Assembly (NCBI GenBank): GCA_947579665.1
Contig: CANPUZ010000061.1
Coordinates: 1,364,001-1,428,000 of the forward strand
Origin: Sympetrum striolatum
Taxonomy: Eukaryota; Arthropoda; Insecta; Odonata; Libellulidae
Direction: 5' to 3'
DNA: 64,000 nt
Shown here: piece by piece, positions 11,716-22,385 of the stretch
Numbering within the stretch: position 1 is the stretch's first letter
Layout of the letters: the number at the start of each line of letters is the position of its first letter
Position numbers and translations under genes: made by a program
The notes under the pieces: generated by a model
Told to the model about the DNA's origin: nothing
The model's input: the letters and a program-made list of their open reading frames with translations, nothing else
Databases searched by the model: none

Positions 11716-11881
11716 TGTAACGTTTTTATTCAACACATGACTCTACAACGTCTTTTCGAGGAAAATGGCTACCTCGTACTCTGCCCAACAGTGCCTATTT
11801 TCCCGTTACCACAACCGGCAACAATCACGCCTACGTAATGCAAATGCGCCTACAGAACACTCGGGACCGGTATTCATTACA
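11716..11881 (-). repeat. left LTR (3' LTR of the element)
   Basis: 166 bp, beginning TGTAACG and ending ATTACA on the plus strand (TGTAAT...CGTTACA on the element strand), with the canonical TG...CA ends. It is identical to the right LTR except for two substitutions around 11816-11820. The pol frame reads into it and stops at a TAG at 11831-11833. Confidence 0.93.
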
Positions 11882-14620
11882 CTGCCCCCTCCTCAGCTCC
11901 GTTCCGTTCCGGAACCGGCAGCGCACTCCTGTTGATTCCCGGCTCTCAGACTCCACTCGAGCGACCCGCCCATCTTCATTGCTACCAACGTACTGAGCCA
12001 ACCGATTAAAGTGAACCACTTTCGGCTTTCCAGTTGGTAATTTTCTTACTCGGTATATAACGTCATTAATCCGCTTCTTTACTTCGTAGGGGCCTTCCCA
12101 ATTTGTCTGTAACTTAGATGACAGACCACGTTTCCTCTGCGGGTTGTACAGCCAAACTTGGTCTCCTTCTTGATAGCCGCCCTCCTTGGCGTTGAGGTCG
12201 TAACGCTCCTTGATGCGGTCACTGGCAATATTCAGCTGGTAGCGCACCTGCTCGTGGATGTCATCCATCTTTTTCCGCATTCTCGAGACGTAATCCTCTC
12301 CTGCCACGTCTTCGCCCGGTCTGGTGCCAAATACCAGGTCGCATGGCAGCTTGAGTTCCCGCCCGAAGAGAACTTTGGCAGGAGTTTGTCCTGTCGATTC
12401 GTGAACGGCTGATCGGTGGGCCATTAGGAAGAACGGTACATGTTCGTCCCAGTCTCGTTGGTGTGAAGAGACCACTTTCGCCAAATAGCGGTTGAGAGTG
12501 CGATTCATTCGTTCCACCATTCCGTCAGACTGGGGGTGAAGGGCTGTGGTCCTTGTCTTCCGGAGTCCAAGCTTCTCACAGGCCCTTTGAAACAGATCAC
12601 TCTCAAAGTTCCTTCCTTGGTCCGAGTGCAGCTCCAGGGGTACTCCGAACCGGCAAAACATCTCCTTGACCAAAACATCAGCTACCGTCACTGCCTCCTG
12701 GTTAGGGAGAGCATACGCCTCCACCCACTTAGTAAAGTAATCCATGGCGACCAGGATGTACTTATTCCCTTGTGCGGTTACTGGGAATGGTCCTGCAATG
12801 TCGATGGCAATTCTTTCGAACGGGCTCCCTACGTTGTACTGTCTCATTGGAGCCTTGGGACGTTTTTGTGGCCCATTACTGGCGAAGCAGGTGGTACATT
12901 TCCTACACCAGTCCTTCACGTCGCCCGAGCAGTTCACCCAGTAGAATCGCTCGCGCACCTTCTGAAGGGTCTTCTTCATCCCTAAATGTCCGCCAGATGC
13001 CTCGTCGTGAAGGTGCCGTAATACTTCCGGGATCTTGCTTGAAGGAACAACTAGCTGCAGCCTCTGCTCCGTTCCATCCTGGTTCTCCAGTGCCCGTTTT
13101 AAAACGCCATCTTCCACCACTAACGAGTCCCATTGCGCCCAATAGCTCTTGAGTTTGGGGGAGCCTGATGAAATTTCCGGCCATTCCGGACGCTGACCCT
13201 TTTCCTTCCAAACCAGAATTTCCTTAAGGACCGGGTCCTTTCTCTGGTCAAGTCGTAGCGAAGGAAGCGTCCATTCTACGGAGACCACGGTAGTTCTATA
13301 GACCCTCTCCGACTTTTCTTCGGCTCGATGACAATGAGAGCACTCTAAAGGGCACGGTCTTCTAGAGAGCGCGTCTGCATTTCCATGACTCTTACCAGGC
13401 CGATGTTCGATGTCGAATTCATACTCCTGGAGCCTCTCGATCCAGCGAGCTATCTGTCCTTCAGGGTTCTTGAACTGAAGGAGCCATTTGAGTGCGGCAT
13501 GATCGGTTCGCAGTAGAAACTTCCGTCCGTACAGGTATTTGTAGAAATGTTCCACAGACTTAACGACGGCTAACAGCTCACGCCTGGTAACGCAATAGTT
13601 GCGTTCGGGTTTCGAGAGCGTCTTGCAAAAGTAAGCAATAACCCGCTCCTGCCCGCCTTGGATTTGGGACAAGATTCCTCCTATTCCGAAGTTACTTGCG
13701 TCCGTATCCACGATAAATTTCTCTCGTTCGTTCGGATATCCAAGGATCGGGGATGTTATCAATGCCTCCTTAAGCTCTACAAAGGCTTCCTGAAATTCCT
13801 GACCCCACTCGAATTTCCTGGCCTCCTCGGTGAGTCTTGTCAGTGGTTTCGCAATGTTCGCAAACCCTTTCACGAACCGTCGGTAATAGGTACACAGTCT
13901 CAGGAAACGTCTCAATTGGTGCTTGTCACGGGGTACCGGCCAACCTTTAATGGCCTCTGTCTTCTCACTGTCGACCGCAATTCCATCTCCGGACACAACG
14001 TGTCCCAAATATTGAACTTGTTGGCGCAAGAAACAGCATTTCTTCGGGTTCAGTTTTAGACCTGCCTCTCGTAGTCTCTGGAATACGCTGCTCACGTTGT
14101 CCAAGTGGTCGTCAAATGATTTTCCCACCACGATAATATCGTCCAGGTACACCAGGCAAGTTTTCCACGATAGTCCGTTCAAGATGCCTTCCATCAGCCG
14201 CTCAAAGGTCGCTGGGGCATTGCACAGCCTAAGGACTCGTTCTGCTTCTTCGCGTTTCGCCAGTGGCAAGCGTGTAGGCGGTTGACGATTAGGTTTTGCA
14301 TTCCCTGTGTCGATTTTGTGTAGGACGATGTTGCTTCTCCCTCTTACTCCGTCGTCCACATCGAACACATCTTGAAATTTAAGGAACAGGTTCCTGATTT
14401 GTTCCCTCTGTTTCATACTTCTGCCATTGCTCGTATTCGCTATTAAGCTGGCTAACTTTGGAGGGATCTTTGTCGAAGAATCGGTCGGTATTGTCCGTAT
14501 CTGATGCTGAATTGACGACACGGTTGCACAATTTCCTAATACAGCGACTCTATCCAATTTCACAGGGTGCGAATCGATGTTCATCAATCTGATCGGGACT
14601 GTAACGTTTTTATTCAACAC
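11831..14620 (-). CDS. truncated Ty3/gypsy Pol: partial RT, RNase H, integrase
   Basis: This 929-codon frame is open without interruption. In the full element, Pol would copy the RNA genome into DNA and insert it. Residues 1-115 are LTR-derived codons plus the linker that normally follows protease. RT retains the C-terminal half from CNAPATFERLM (133) with the YLDD motif (158-161); the N-terminal half with the first catalytic Asp is deleted at about residue 130. RNase H spans about 300-420, with acidic D307, E348 and D373. The integrase zinc finger has H538, H545, C575 and C578. The integrase core has D607, D667 and E703, with exactly 35 residues between the last two. A GPY/F-type C-terminal module (WEGPYEV, 841-847) follows, and no chromodomain is seen. 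The codon at 14620 is GTG inside the LTR; the first in-frame ATG is at 14584. Reverse transcription by this protein is not expected, but integrase could be intact. Confidence 0.9.
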   Translation of the reverse strand: MLNKNVTVPIRLMNIDSHPVKLDRVAVLGNCATVSSIQHQIRTIPTDSSTKIPPKLASLIANTSNGRSMKQREQIRNLFLKFQDVFDVDDGVRGRSNIVLHKIDTGNAKPNRQPPTRLPLAKREEAERVLRLCNAPATFERLMEGILNGLSWKTCLVYLDDIIVVGKSFDDHLDNVSSVFQRLREAGLKLNPKKCCFLRQQVQYLGHVVSGDGIAVDSEKTEAIKGWPVPRDKHQLRRFLRLCTYYRRFVKGFANIAKPLTRLTEEARKFEWGQEFQEAFVELKEALITSPILGYPNEREKFIVDTDASNFGIGGILSQIQGGQERVIAYFCKTLSKPERNYCVTRRELLAVVKSVEHFYKYLYGRKFLLRTDHAALKWLLQFKNPEGQIARWIERLQEYEFDIEHRPGKSHGNADALSRRPCPLECSHCHRAEEKSERVYRTTVVSVEWTLPSLRLDQRKDPVLKEILVWKEKGQRPEWPEISSGSPKLKSYWAQWDSLVVEDGVLKRALENQDGTEQRLQLVVPSSKIPEVLRHLHDEASGGHLGMKKTLQKVRERFYWVNCSGDVKDWCRKCTTCFASNGPQKRPKAPMRQYNVGSPFERIAIDIAGPFPVTAQGNKYILVAMDYFTKWVEAYALPNQEAVTVADVLVKEMFCRFGVPLELHSDQGRNFESDLFQRACEKLGLRKTRTTALHPQSDGMVERMNRTLNRYLAKVVSSHQRDWDEHVPFFLMAHRSAVHESTGQTPAKVLFGRELKLPCDLVFGTRPGEDVAGEDYVSRMRKKMDDIHEQVRYQLNIASDRIKERYDLNAKEGGYQEGDQVWLYNPQRKRGLSSKLQTNWEGPYEVKKRINDVIYRVRKLPTGKPKVVHFNRLAQYVGSNEDGRVARVESESRESTGVRCRFRNGTELRRGQCNEYRSRVFCRRICIT
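11885..11894 (-). promoter_or_regulatory. polypurine tract of the gypsy element
   Basis: On the element strand the sequence just before the 3' LTR reads GAGGAGGGGG followed by CAG and then the LTR's TGTAAT. A purine run at this position is the usual primer for plus-strand DNA synthesis, and it confirms the minus-strand orientation. The three bases between the run and the LTR are slightly atypical. Confidence 0.7.
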
Positions 14621-14765
14621 ATGACTCTACAACGTCTTTTCGAGGAAAATGGCTACCTCGTACTCTGCCCAACAGTGCCTATTTTCCCGTTACCACAATC
14701 GGAAACAATCACGCCTACGTAATGCAAATGCGCCTACAGAACACTCGGGACCGGTATTCATTACA
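14600..14765 (-). repeat. right LTR (5' LTR of the element)
   Basis: 166 bp, TGTAACG to ATTACA on the plus strand. It matches the left LTR at 164 of 166 positions; the differences are CAACCGGCAAC versus CAATCGGAAAC. Its inner edge abuts pol-coding sequence directly at 14599/14600, so no primer-binding site or untranslated leader remains. Confidence 0.93.
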
Positions 14766-14769
14766 ATAC
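14766..14769. other. right target-site duplication (ATAC)
   Basis: This is the second copy of the ATAC found at 11712-11715. A 4- to 6-bp duplication is normal for gypsy-type integrases. Confidence 0.85.
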
Positions 14770-14895
14770 ATATCTCGGTCAAAATGTACGTATACACAAT
14801 TATGTACCAAAGTTTTGTATAATGTTTTTTACTACAAAGCTTGCATAAAACATTTTCCTGCAACACACATTCTATTGCAGTTATTTATATATTAA
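14766..14895 (+). repeat. 178-bp tandem repeat, remainder of unit 4
   Basis: ATACATATCTCGGTCAAAATG continues the phrase interrupted at 11715 and matches sister units at about 11357 and 11534. The TACTACAA and CAACACACATTCT segments correspond to TACTACAACTTTTGT and GTAACACTGATTG in units 1-3. The unit fades into unrelated sequence around 14895. Confidence 0.7.
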
Positions 14896-14969
14896 CGGCA
14901 TAGGCTTCTGTTTTCAATAAATACGGAAAAAGTCATATGTTGGCCACATCAGATCTTTTTCTTTAGAAT

Positions 14970-15690
14970 ATTATTGCTACATAGTGTTTCATTTGGTTAA
15001 GAATGGGATTAAAGGCTTAATGAGTATGAATTCAATTCAATATTTATTCTTCTCTTATTCAAGTATGGTAGATATAGCTGCCTTTAATTACAATAGCTGT
15101 ATTGTTGATCACATAATGTTTCATTAATCATTCTGGTATTTATTCTACTGAAATGCTCTCAGGACTGCCCTCTAACGCGGAAAAGCAAATAATGGAATGC
15201 AGAGAAGCTGCAGTGTTTTATTGTGTCGAGTAATGGGATTCAAAGCATATGAGTATGAATTCAATTTAATATAAATTCTACGCTTATTCCAGTATGGTAG
15301 ATATAGGTGCCTTTTAATTACATTAGCTGTATTGTTGATATGATAATGTCTTATTAGTCATTTTTGTATTTATTCTACAGAAATGCTCTCGGGACTGCCC
15401 TCTAACATGGAAAAGCAAACAATTGATGAAGAGATGCTGCAGTGTTTTATTTTCTCCAGTGGTGGGATTCAAAGCAGATGAGTATGAATTCAATTTATAA
15501 TTAATTCTTCTCTTATTCAAGTATGGTAGATATAGCTGTCCTTAAATTACATTCACTTTATTGTTGATCAGATAATGTTTTAATAATCATCTTTGTATTT
15601 ATTCTACAGAAATGCTATTAGGACTGCCCTCTAACACGGAAAAGCGAACAATTGATGAAGAGATGCTGCAGTGTTTTATTTTGTCCAGTG
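14970..15690 (+). repeat. diverged edge monomers of the satellite
   Basis: The first three or so monomers differ strongly from the interior: GGGATTAAAGGCTTAATGAG, CTCTTATTCAAGTATGGTAG and GCTGCAGTGTTTTATT replace the interior forms. They contain small indels. Decay toward the border is expected where unequal exchange no longer homogenises the repeats. Confidence 0.85.
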
Positions 15691-15885
15691 GTGGGATTCA
15701 AAGTAGATGAGTATGAATGCAATTCAATATTAATTCTACTCTAATGCCAGTATGTTAGATATAGATGCACCTTGGTTACAATAGCTGTATTGTTGGTCAG
15801 ATAATGTTTTAATAATCATCTTTGTATTTACTCTTCAGAAATGCTGTTGGGACTGCCCTCTAAAATGGAAAAACCAAACAATTGA
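15395..15885 (+). repeat. edge block duplicated at 17004-17494 (first copy)
   Basis: About 490 bp, including rare edge-type words (CAAAGCAGATGAG, CTGTCCTTAAATTACATTC, AACACGGAAAAGCGAAC), recurs apparently unchanged 1609 bp downstream. The offset is seven monomers allowing for small indels in this region. This is a direct product of an unequal exchange or segmental duplication. Confidence 0.85.
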
Positions 15886-17040
15886 TGGAGAGGTGCTGCT
15901 GTTTTTTATTTTGTCCAGTGGTGGGATTCAAAGTGGATGAGTATGAATGCAATTCAATATTAATTCTACTCTAATGCCAGAATGTTAGATATAGATGCAC
16001 CTTGGTTACAATAGCTGTATTGTTGGTCAGATAATGTTTTAATTAATCATCTTTGTATTTACTCTTCGGAAATGCTTTTGGGACTGCCCTCTAACATGGA
16101 AAAGCAAACAATTGATGAAGAGATGCTGTACTGATTTATTTTGTCCAGTGGTGGGATTCAAAGTGGATGAGTATGAATGCAATTCAATATTAATTCTACT
16201 CTAATGCCAGTATGTTAGATATAGATGCACCTTGGTTACAATAGCTGTATTGTTGGTCAGATAATGTTTTAATAATCATCTTTGTATTTACTCTTCAGAA
16301 ATGCTGTTGGGACTGCCCTCTAAAATGGAAAAACCAAACAATTGATGGAGAGGTGCTGCTGTTTTTTATTTTGTCCAGTGGTGGGATTCAAAGTGGATGA
16401 GTATGAATGCAATTCAATATTAATTCTACTCTAATGCCAGAATGTTAGATATAGATGCACCTTGGTTACAATAGCTGTATTGTTGGTCAGATAATGTTTT
16501 AATTAATCATCTTTGTATTTACTCTTCGGAAATGCTTTTGGGACTGCCCTCTAACATGGAAAAGCAAACAATTGATGAAGAGATGCTGTACTGATTTATT
16601 TTGTCCAGTGGTGGGATTCAAAGTGGATGAGTATGAATGCAATTCAATATTAATTCTACTCTAATGCCAGAATGTTAGATATAGATGCACCTTGGTTACA
16701 ATAGCTGTATTGTTGGTCAGATAATGTTTTAATAATCATCTTTGTATTTACTCTTCAGAAATGCTGTTGGGACTGCCCTCTAAAATGGAAAAACCAAACA
16801 ATTGATGGAGAGGTGCTGCTGTTTTTTATTTTGTCCAGTGGTGGGATTCAAAGTGGATGAGTATGAATGCAATTCAATATTAATTCTACTCTAATGCCAG
16901 AATGTTAGATATAGATGCACCTTGGTTACAATAGCTGTATTGTTGGTCAGATAATGTTTTAATTAATCATCTTTGTATTTACTCTTCGGAAATGCTTTTG
17001 GGACTGCCCTCTAACATGGAAAAGCAAACAATTGATGAAG
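15690..17040 (+). repeat. dimeric higher-order repeat, three periods
   Basis: Two monomer types alternate three times. Type A has TTTTAATAATC, CTTCAG, CTGTTGGG and GAGAGGTGCTGCTG. Type B has TTTTAATTAATC, CTTCGG, CTTTTGGG, AACATGGAAAAGC and GATGCTGTACTGATTT. The dimers are nearly identical to each other while A and B differ, which defines a higher-order repeat of about 460 bp. Confidence 0.8.
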
Positions 17041-17494
17041 AGATGCTGCAGTGTTTTATTTTCTCCAGTGGTGGGATTCAAAGCAGATGAGTATGAATTC
17101 AATTTATAATTAATTCTTCTCTTATTCAAGTATGGTAGATATAGCTGTCCTTAAATTACATTCACTTTATTGTTGATCAGATAATGTTTTAATAATCATC
17201 TTTGTATTTATTCTACAGAAATGCTATTAGGACTGCCCTCTAACACGGAAAAGCGAACAATTGATGAAGAGATGCTGCAGTGTTTTATTTTGTCCAGTGG
17301 TGGGATTCAAAGTAGATGAGTATGAATGCAATTCAATATTAATTCTACTCTAATGCCAGTATGTTAGATATAGATGCACCTTGGTTACAATAGCTGTATT
17401 GTTGGTCAGATAATGTTTTAATAATCATCTTTGTATTTACTCTTCAGAAATGCTGTTGGGACTGCCCTCTAAAATGGAAAAACCAAACAATTGA
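17004..17494 (+). repeat. edge block duplicated from 15395-15885 (second copy)
   Basis: Identical by eye to the block at 15395-15885. Before it the sequence switches from interior-type CTTTTGGG; after it, GATGTAGAG replaces GATGGAGAG. The breakpoints are therefore near 17004 and 17494. It strands two edge-type monomers inside homogenised interior sequence. Confidence 0.85.
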
Positions 17495-20209
17495 TGTAGA
17501 GATGCTGTACTGATTTATTTTGTCCAGTGGTGGGATTCAAAGTGGATGAGTATGAATGCAATTCAATATTAATTCTACTCTAATGCCAGAATGTTAGATA
17601 TAGATGCACCTTGGTTACAATAGCTGTATTGTTGGTCAGATAATGTTTTAATTAATCATCTTTGTATTTACTCTTCAGAAATGCTATTGGGACTGCCCTC
17701 TAAAATGGAAAAACCAAACAATTGATGGAGAGGTGCTGCTGTTTTTTATTTTGTCCAGTGGTGGGATTCAAAGTGGATGAGTATGAATGCAATTCAATAT
17801 TAATTCTACTCTAATGCCAGAATGTTAGATATAGATGCACCTTGGTTACAATGGCTGTATTGTTGGTCAGATAATGTTTTAATTAATCATCTTTGTATTT
17901 ACTCTTCAGAAATGCTTTTGGGACTGCCCTCTAAAATGGAAAAACCAAACAATTGATGGAGAGGTGCTGCTGTTTTTTATTTTGTCCAGTGGTGGGATTC
18001 AAAGTGGATGAGTATGAATGCAATTCAATATTAATTCTACTCTAATGCCAGAATGTTAGATATAGATGCACCTTGGTTACAATAGCTGTATTGTTGGTCA
18101 GATAATGTTTTAATTAATCATCTTTGTATTTACTCTTCAGAAATGCTATTGGGACTGCCCTCTAAAATGGAAAAACCAAACAATTGATGGAGAGGTGCTG
18201 CTGTTTTTTATTTTGTCCAGTGGTGGGATTCAAAGTGGATGAGTATGAATGCAATTCAATATTAATTCTACTCTAATGCCAGAATGTTAGATATAGATGC
18301 ACCTTGGTTACAATAGCTGTATTGTTGGTCAGATAATGTTTTAATTAATCATCTTTGTATTTACTCTTCGGAAATGCTTTTGGGACTGCCCTCTAAAATG
18401 GAAAAACCAAACAATTGATGGAGAGGTGCTGCTGTTTTTTATTTTGTCCAGTGGTGGGATTCAAAGTGGATGAGTATGAATGCAATTCAATATTAATTCT
18501 ACTCTAATGCCAGAATGTTAGATATAGATGCACCTTGGTTACAATGGCTGTATTGTTGGTCAGATAATGTTTTAATTAATCATCTTTGTATTTACTCTTC
18601 AGAAATGCTATTGGGACTGCCCTCTAAAATGGAAAAACCAAACAATTGATGGATAGGTGCTGCTGTTTTTTATTTTGTCCAGTGGTGGGATTCAAAGTGG
18701 ATGAGTATGAATGCAATTCAATATTAATTCTACTCTAATGCCAGAATGTTAGATATAGATGCACCTTGGTTACAATAGCTGTATTGTTGGTCAGATAATG
18801 TTTTAATTAATCATCTTTGTATTTACTCTTCAGAAATGCTATTGGGACTGCCCTCTAAAATGGAAAAACCAAACAATTGATGGAGAGGTGCTGCTGTTTT
18901 TTATTTTGTCCAGTGGTGGGATTCAAAGTGGATGAGTATGAATGCAATTCAATATTAATTCTACTCTAATGCCAGTATGTTAGATATAGATGCACCTTGG
19001 TTACAATAGCTGTATTGTTGGTCAGATAATGTTTTAATTAATCATCTTTGTATTTACTCTTCAGAAATGCTATTGGGACTGCCCTCTAAAATGGAAAAAC
19101 CAAACAATTGATGGAGAGGTGCTGCTGTTTTTTATTTTGTCCAGTGGTGGGATTCAAAGTGGATGAGTATGAATGCAATTCAATATTAATTCTACTCTAA
19201 TGCCAGAATGTTAGATATAGATGCACCTTGGTTACAATGGCTGTATTGTTGGTCAGATAATGTTTTAATTAATCATCTTTGTATTTACTCTTCAGAAATG
19301 CTTTTGGGACTGCCCTCTAAAATGGAAAAACCAAACAATTGATGGAGAGGTGCTGCTGTTTTTTATTTTGTCCAGTGGTGGGATTCAAAGTGGATGAGTA
19401 TGAATGCAATTCAATATTAATTCTACTCTAATGCCAGAATGTTAGATATAGATGCACCTTGGTTACAATGGCTGTATTGTTGGTCAGATAATGTTTTAAT
19501 TAATCATCTTTGTATTTACTCTTCAGAAATGCTATTGGGACTGCCCTCTAAAATGGAAAAACCAAACAATTGATGGAGAGGTGCTGCTGTTTTTTATTTT
19601 GTCCAGTGGTGGGATTCAAAGTGGATGAGTATGAATGCAATTCAATATTAATTCTACTCTAATGCCAGAATGTTAGATATAGATGCACCTTGGTTACAAT
19701 AGCTGTATTGTTGGTCAGATAATGTTTTAATTAATCATCTTTGTATTTACTCTTCGGAAATGCTTTTGGGACTGCCCTCTAAAATGGAAAAACCAAACAA
19801 TTGATGGAGAGGTGCTGCTGTTTTTTATTTTGTCCAGTGGTGGGATTCAAAGTGGATGAGTATGAATGCAATTCAATATTAATTCTACTCTAATGCCAGA
19901 ATGTTAGATATAGATGCACCTTGGTTACAATGGCTGTATTGTTGGTCAGATAATGTTTTAATTAATCATCTTTGTATTTACTCTTCAGAAATGCTATTGG
20001 GACTGCCCTCTAAAATGGAAAAACCAAACAATTGATGGATAGGTGCTGCTGTTTTTTATTTTGTCCAGTGGTGGGATTCAAAGTGGATGAGTATGAATGC
20101 AATTCAATATTAATTCTACTCTAATGCCAGAATGTTAGATATAGATGCACCTTGGTTACAATAGCTGTATTGTTGGTCAGATAATGTTTTAATTAATCAT
20201 CTTTGTATT

Positions 20210-21430
20210 TACTCTTCGGAAATGCTATTGGGACTGCCCTCTAAAATGGAAAAACCAAACAATTGATGGATAGGTGCTGCTGTTTTTTATTTTGTCCAGT
20301 GGTGGGATTCAAAGTGGATGAGTATGAATGCAATTCAATATTAATTCTACTCTAATGCCAGAATGTTAGATATAGATGCACCTTGGTTACAATAGCTGTA
20401 TTGTTGGTCAGATAATGTTTTAATTAATCATCTTTGTATTTACTCTTCAGAAATGCTATTGGGACTGCCCTCTAAAATGGAAAAACCAAACAATTGATGG
20501 AGAGGTGCTGCTGTTTTTTATTTTGTCCAGTGGTGGGATTCAAAGTGGATGAGTATGAATGCAATTCAATATTAATTCTACTCTAATGCCAGAATGTTAG
20601 ATATAGATGCACCTTGGTTACAATAGCTGTATTGTTGGTCAGATAATGTTTTAATTAATCATCTTTGTATTTACTCTTCGGAAATGCTATTGGGACTGCC
20701 CTCTAAAATGGAAAAACCAAACAATTGATGGATAGGTGCTGCTGTTTTTTATTTTGTCCAGTGGTGGGATTCAAAGTGGATGAGTATGAATGCAATTCAA
20801 TATTAATTCTACTCTAATGCCAGAATGTTAGATATAGATGCACCTTGGTTACAATAGCTGTATTGTTGGTCAGATAATGTTTTAATTAATCATCTTTGTA
20901 TTTACTCTTCAGAAATGCTATTGGGACTGCCCTCTAAAATGGAAAAACCAAACAATTGATGGAGAGGTGCTGCTGTTTTTTATTTTGTCCAGTGGTGGGA
21001 TTCAAAGTGGATGAGTATGAATGCAATTCAATATTAATTCTACTCTAATGCCAGAATGTTAGATATAGATGCACCTTGGTTACAATAGCTGTATTGTTGG
21101 TCAGATAATGTTTTAATTAATCATCTTTGTATTTACTCTTCGGAAATGCTATTGGGACTGCCCTCTAAAATGGAAAAACCAAACAATTGATGGATAGGTG
21201 CTGCTGTTTTTTATTTTGTCCAGTGGTGGGATTCAAAGTGGATGAGTATGAATGCAATTCAATATTAATTCTACTCTAATGCCAGAATGTTAGATATAGA
21301 TGCACCTTGGTTACAATAGCTGTATTGTTGGTCAGATAATGTTTTAATTAATCATCTTTGTATTTACTCTTCAGAAATGCTATTGGGACTGCCCTCTAAA
21401 ATGGAAAAACCAAACAATTGATGGAGAGGT
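20210..21430 (+). repeat. dimeric higher-order repeat (462 bp)
   Basis: Monomers alternate between CTTCGG + GATGGATAGG and CTTCAG + GATGGAGAGG for about three periods. The diagnostic CTTCGG sites at about 20215, 20677 and 21139 are 462 bp apart, twice the monomer. Confidence 0.75.
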
Positions 21431-21599
21431 GCTGCTGTTTTTTATTTTGTCCAGTGGTGGGATTCAAAGTGGATGAGTATGAATGCAATTCAATATTAAT
21501 TCTACTCTAATGCCAGAATGTTAGATATAGATGCACCTTGGTTACAATAGCTGTATTGTTGGTCAGATAATGTTTTAATTAATCATCTTTGTATTTACT

Positions 21600-22385
21600 C
21601 TACAGAAATGCTGTTGGGACTGCCCTCTAAAATGGAAAAACCAAACCATTGATGGAGAGATTCTGCTGTGTGCTATTTTGTACAGTGGTGGGGTTCAAAG
21701 TGGATGAGTATGAATGCAATTCAATATTAATTCTACTCTAATGCCTGTATGTTAGATATAGATGCACCTTAGTTACAATAGCTGTATTGTTGGTCAGATA
21801 ATGTTTTAATTAATCATCTTTGTATTTACTCTACAGAAATGCTGTTGGGACTGCCCTCTAAAATGGAAAAACCAAACCATTGATGGAGAGATGCTGCAGT
21901 GTGCTATTTTGTACAGTGGTGGGATTCAAAGTGGATGAGTATGAATGCAATTCAATATTAATTCTACTCTAATGCCTATATGTTAGATATAGATGCACCT
22001 TAGTTACAATAGCTGTATTGTTGGTCAGATAATGTTTTAATTAATCATCTTTGTATTTACTCTACAGAAATGCTGTTGGGACTGCCCTCTAAAATGGAAA
22101 AACCAAACCATTGATGGAGAGATGCTGCAGTGTGCTATTTTGTACAGTGGTGGGGTTCAAAGTGGATGAGTATGAATGCAATTCAATATTAATTCTACTC
22201 TAATGCCAGAATGTTAGATATAGATGCACCTTGGTTACAATAGCTGTATTGTTGGTCAGATAATGTTTTATTTAATCATCTTTGTATTTACTCTACAGAA
22301 ATGCTGTTGGGACTGCCCTCTAAAATGGAAAAACCAAACCATTGATGGAGAGATTCTGCTGTGTGCTATTTTGTACAGTGGTGGG
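21600..22385 (+). repeat. four-monomer variant island
   Basis: Four consecutive monomers share CTCTACAG, CAAACCATTGATGG and GTGTGCTATTTTGTACAG instead of CTCTTCAG, CAAACAATTGATGG and TTTTTTATTTTGTCCAG. The flanking monomers on both sides lack these, so a variant was amplified locally. Confidence 0.8.

Larger units (their letters stand above)
11716..14765 (-). mobile_element. defective Ty3/gypsy LTR retrotransposon
   Basis: This 3050-bp element is bounded by two 166-bp direct repeats and a 4-bp target duplication. It lies on the minus strand, so the right LTR is the 5' LTR. The internal part is 2718 bp, far shorter than a complete gypsy element (typically 4-6 kb internal). gag, protease and any primer-binding site are missing: the 5' LTR is joined directly to sequence coding for the region between protease and reverse transcriptase. 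A second deletion removes much of the reverse transcriptase. Integrase and a polypurine tract survive. The LTRs differ at only two positions (about 1.2%), indicating a young insertion. It is nested in an older 178-bp tandem repeat. Confidence 0.93.

Noticed and set aside
12536..14059. Open frames on the plus strand within the gypsy element
   Set aside because: They are antisense shadows of the 929-codon Pol frame, whose motifs identify the real coding strand.
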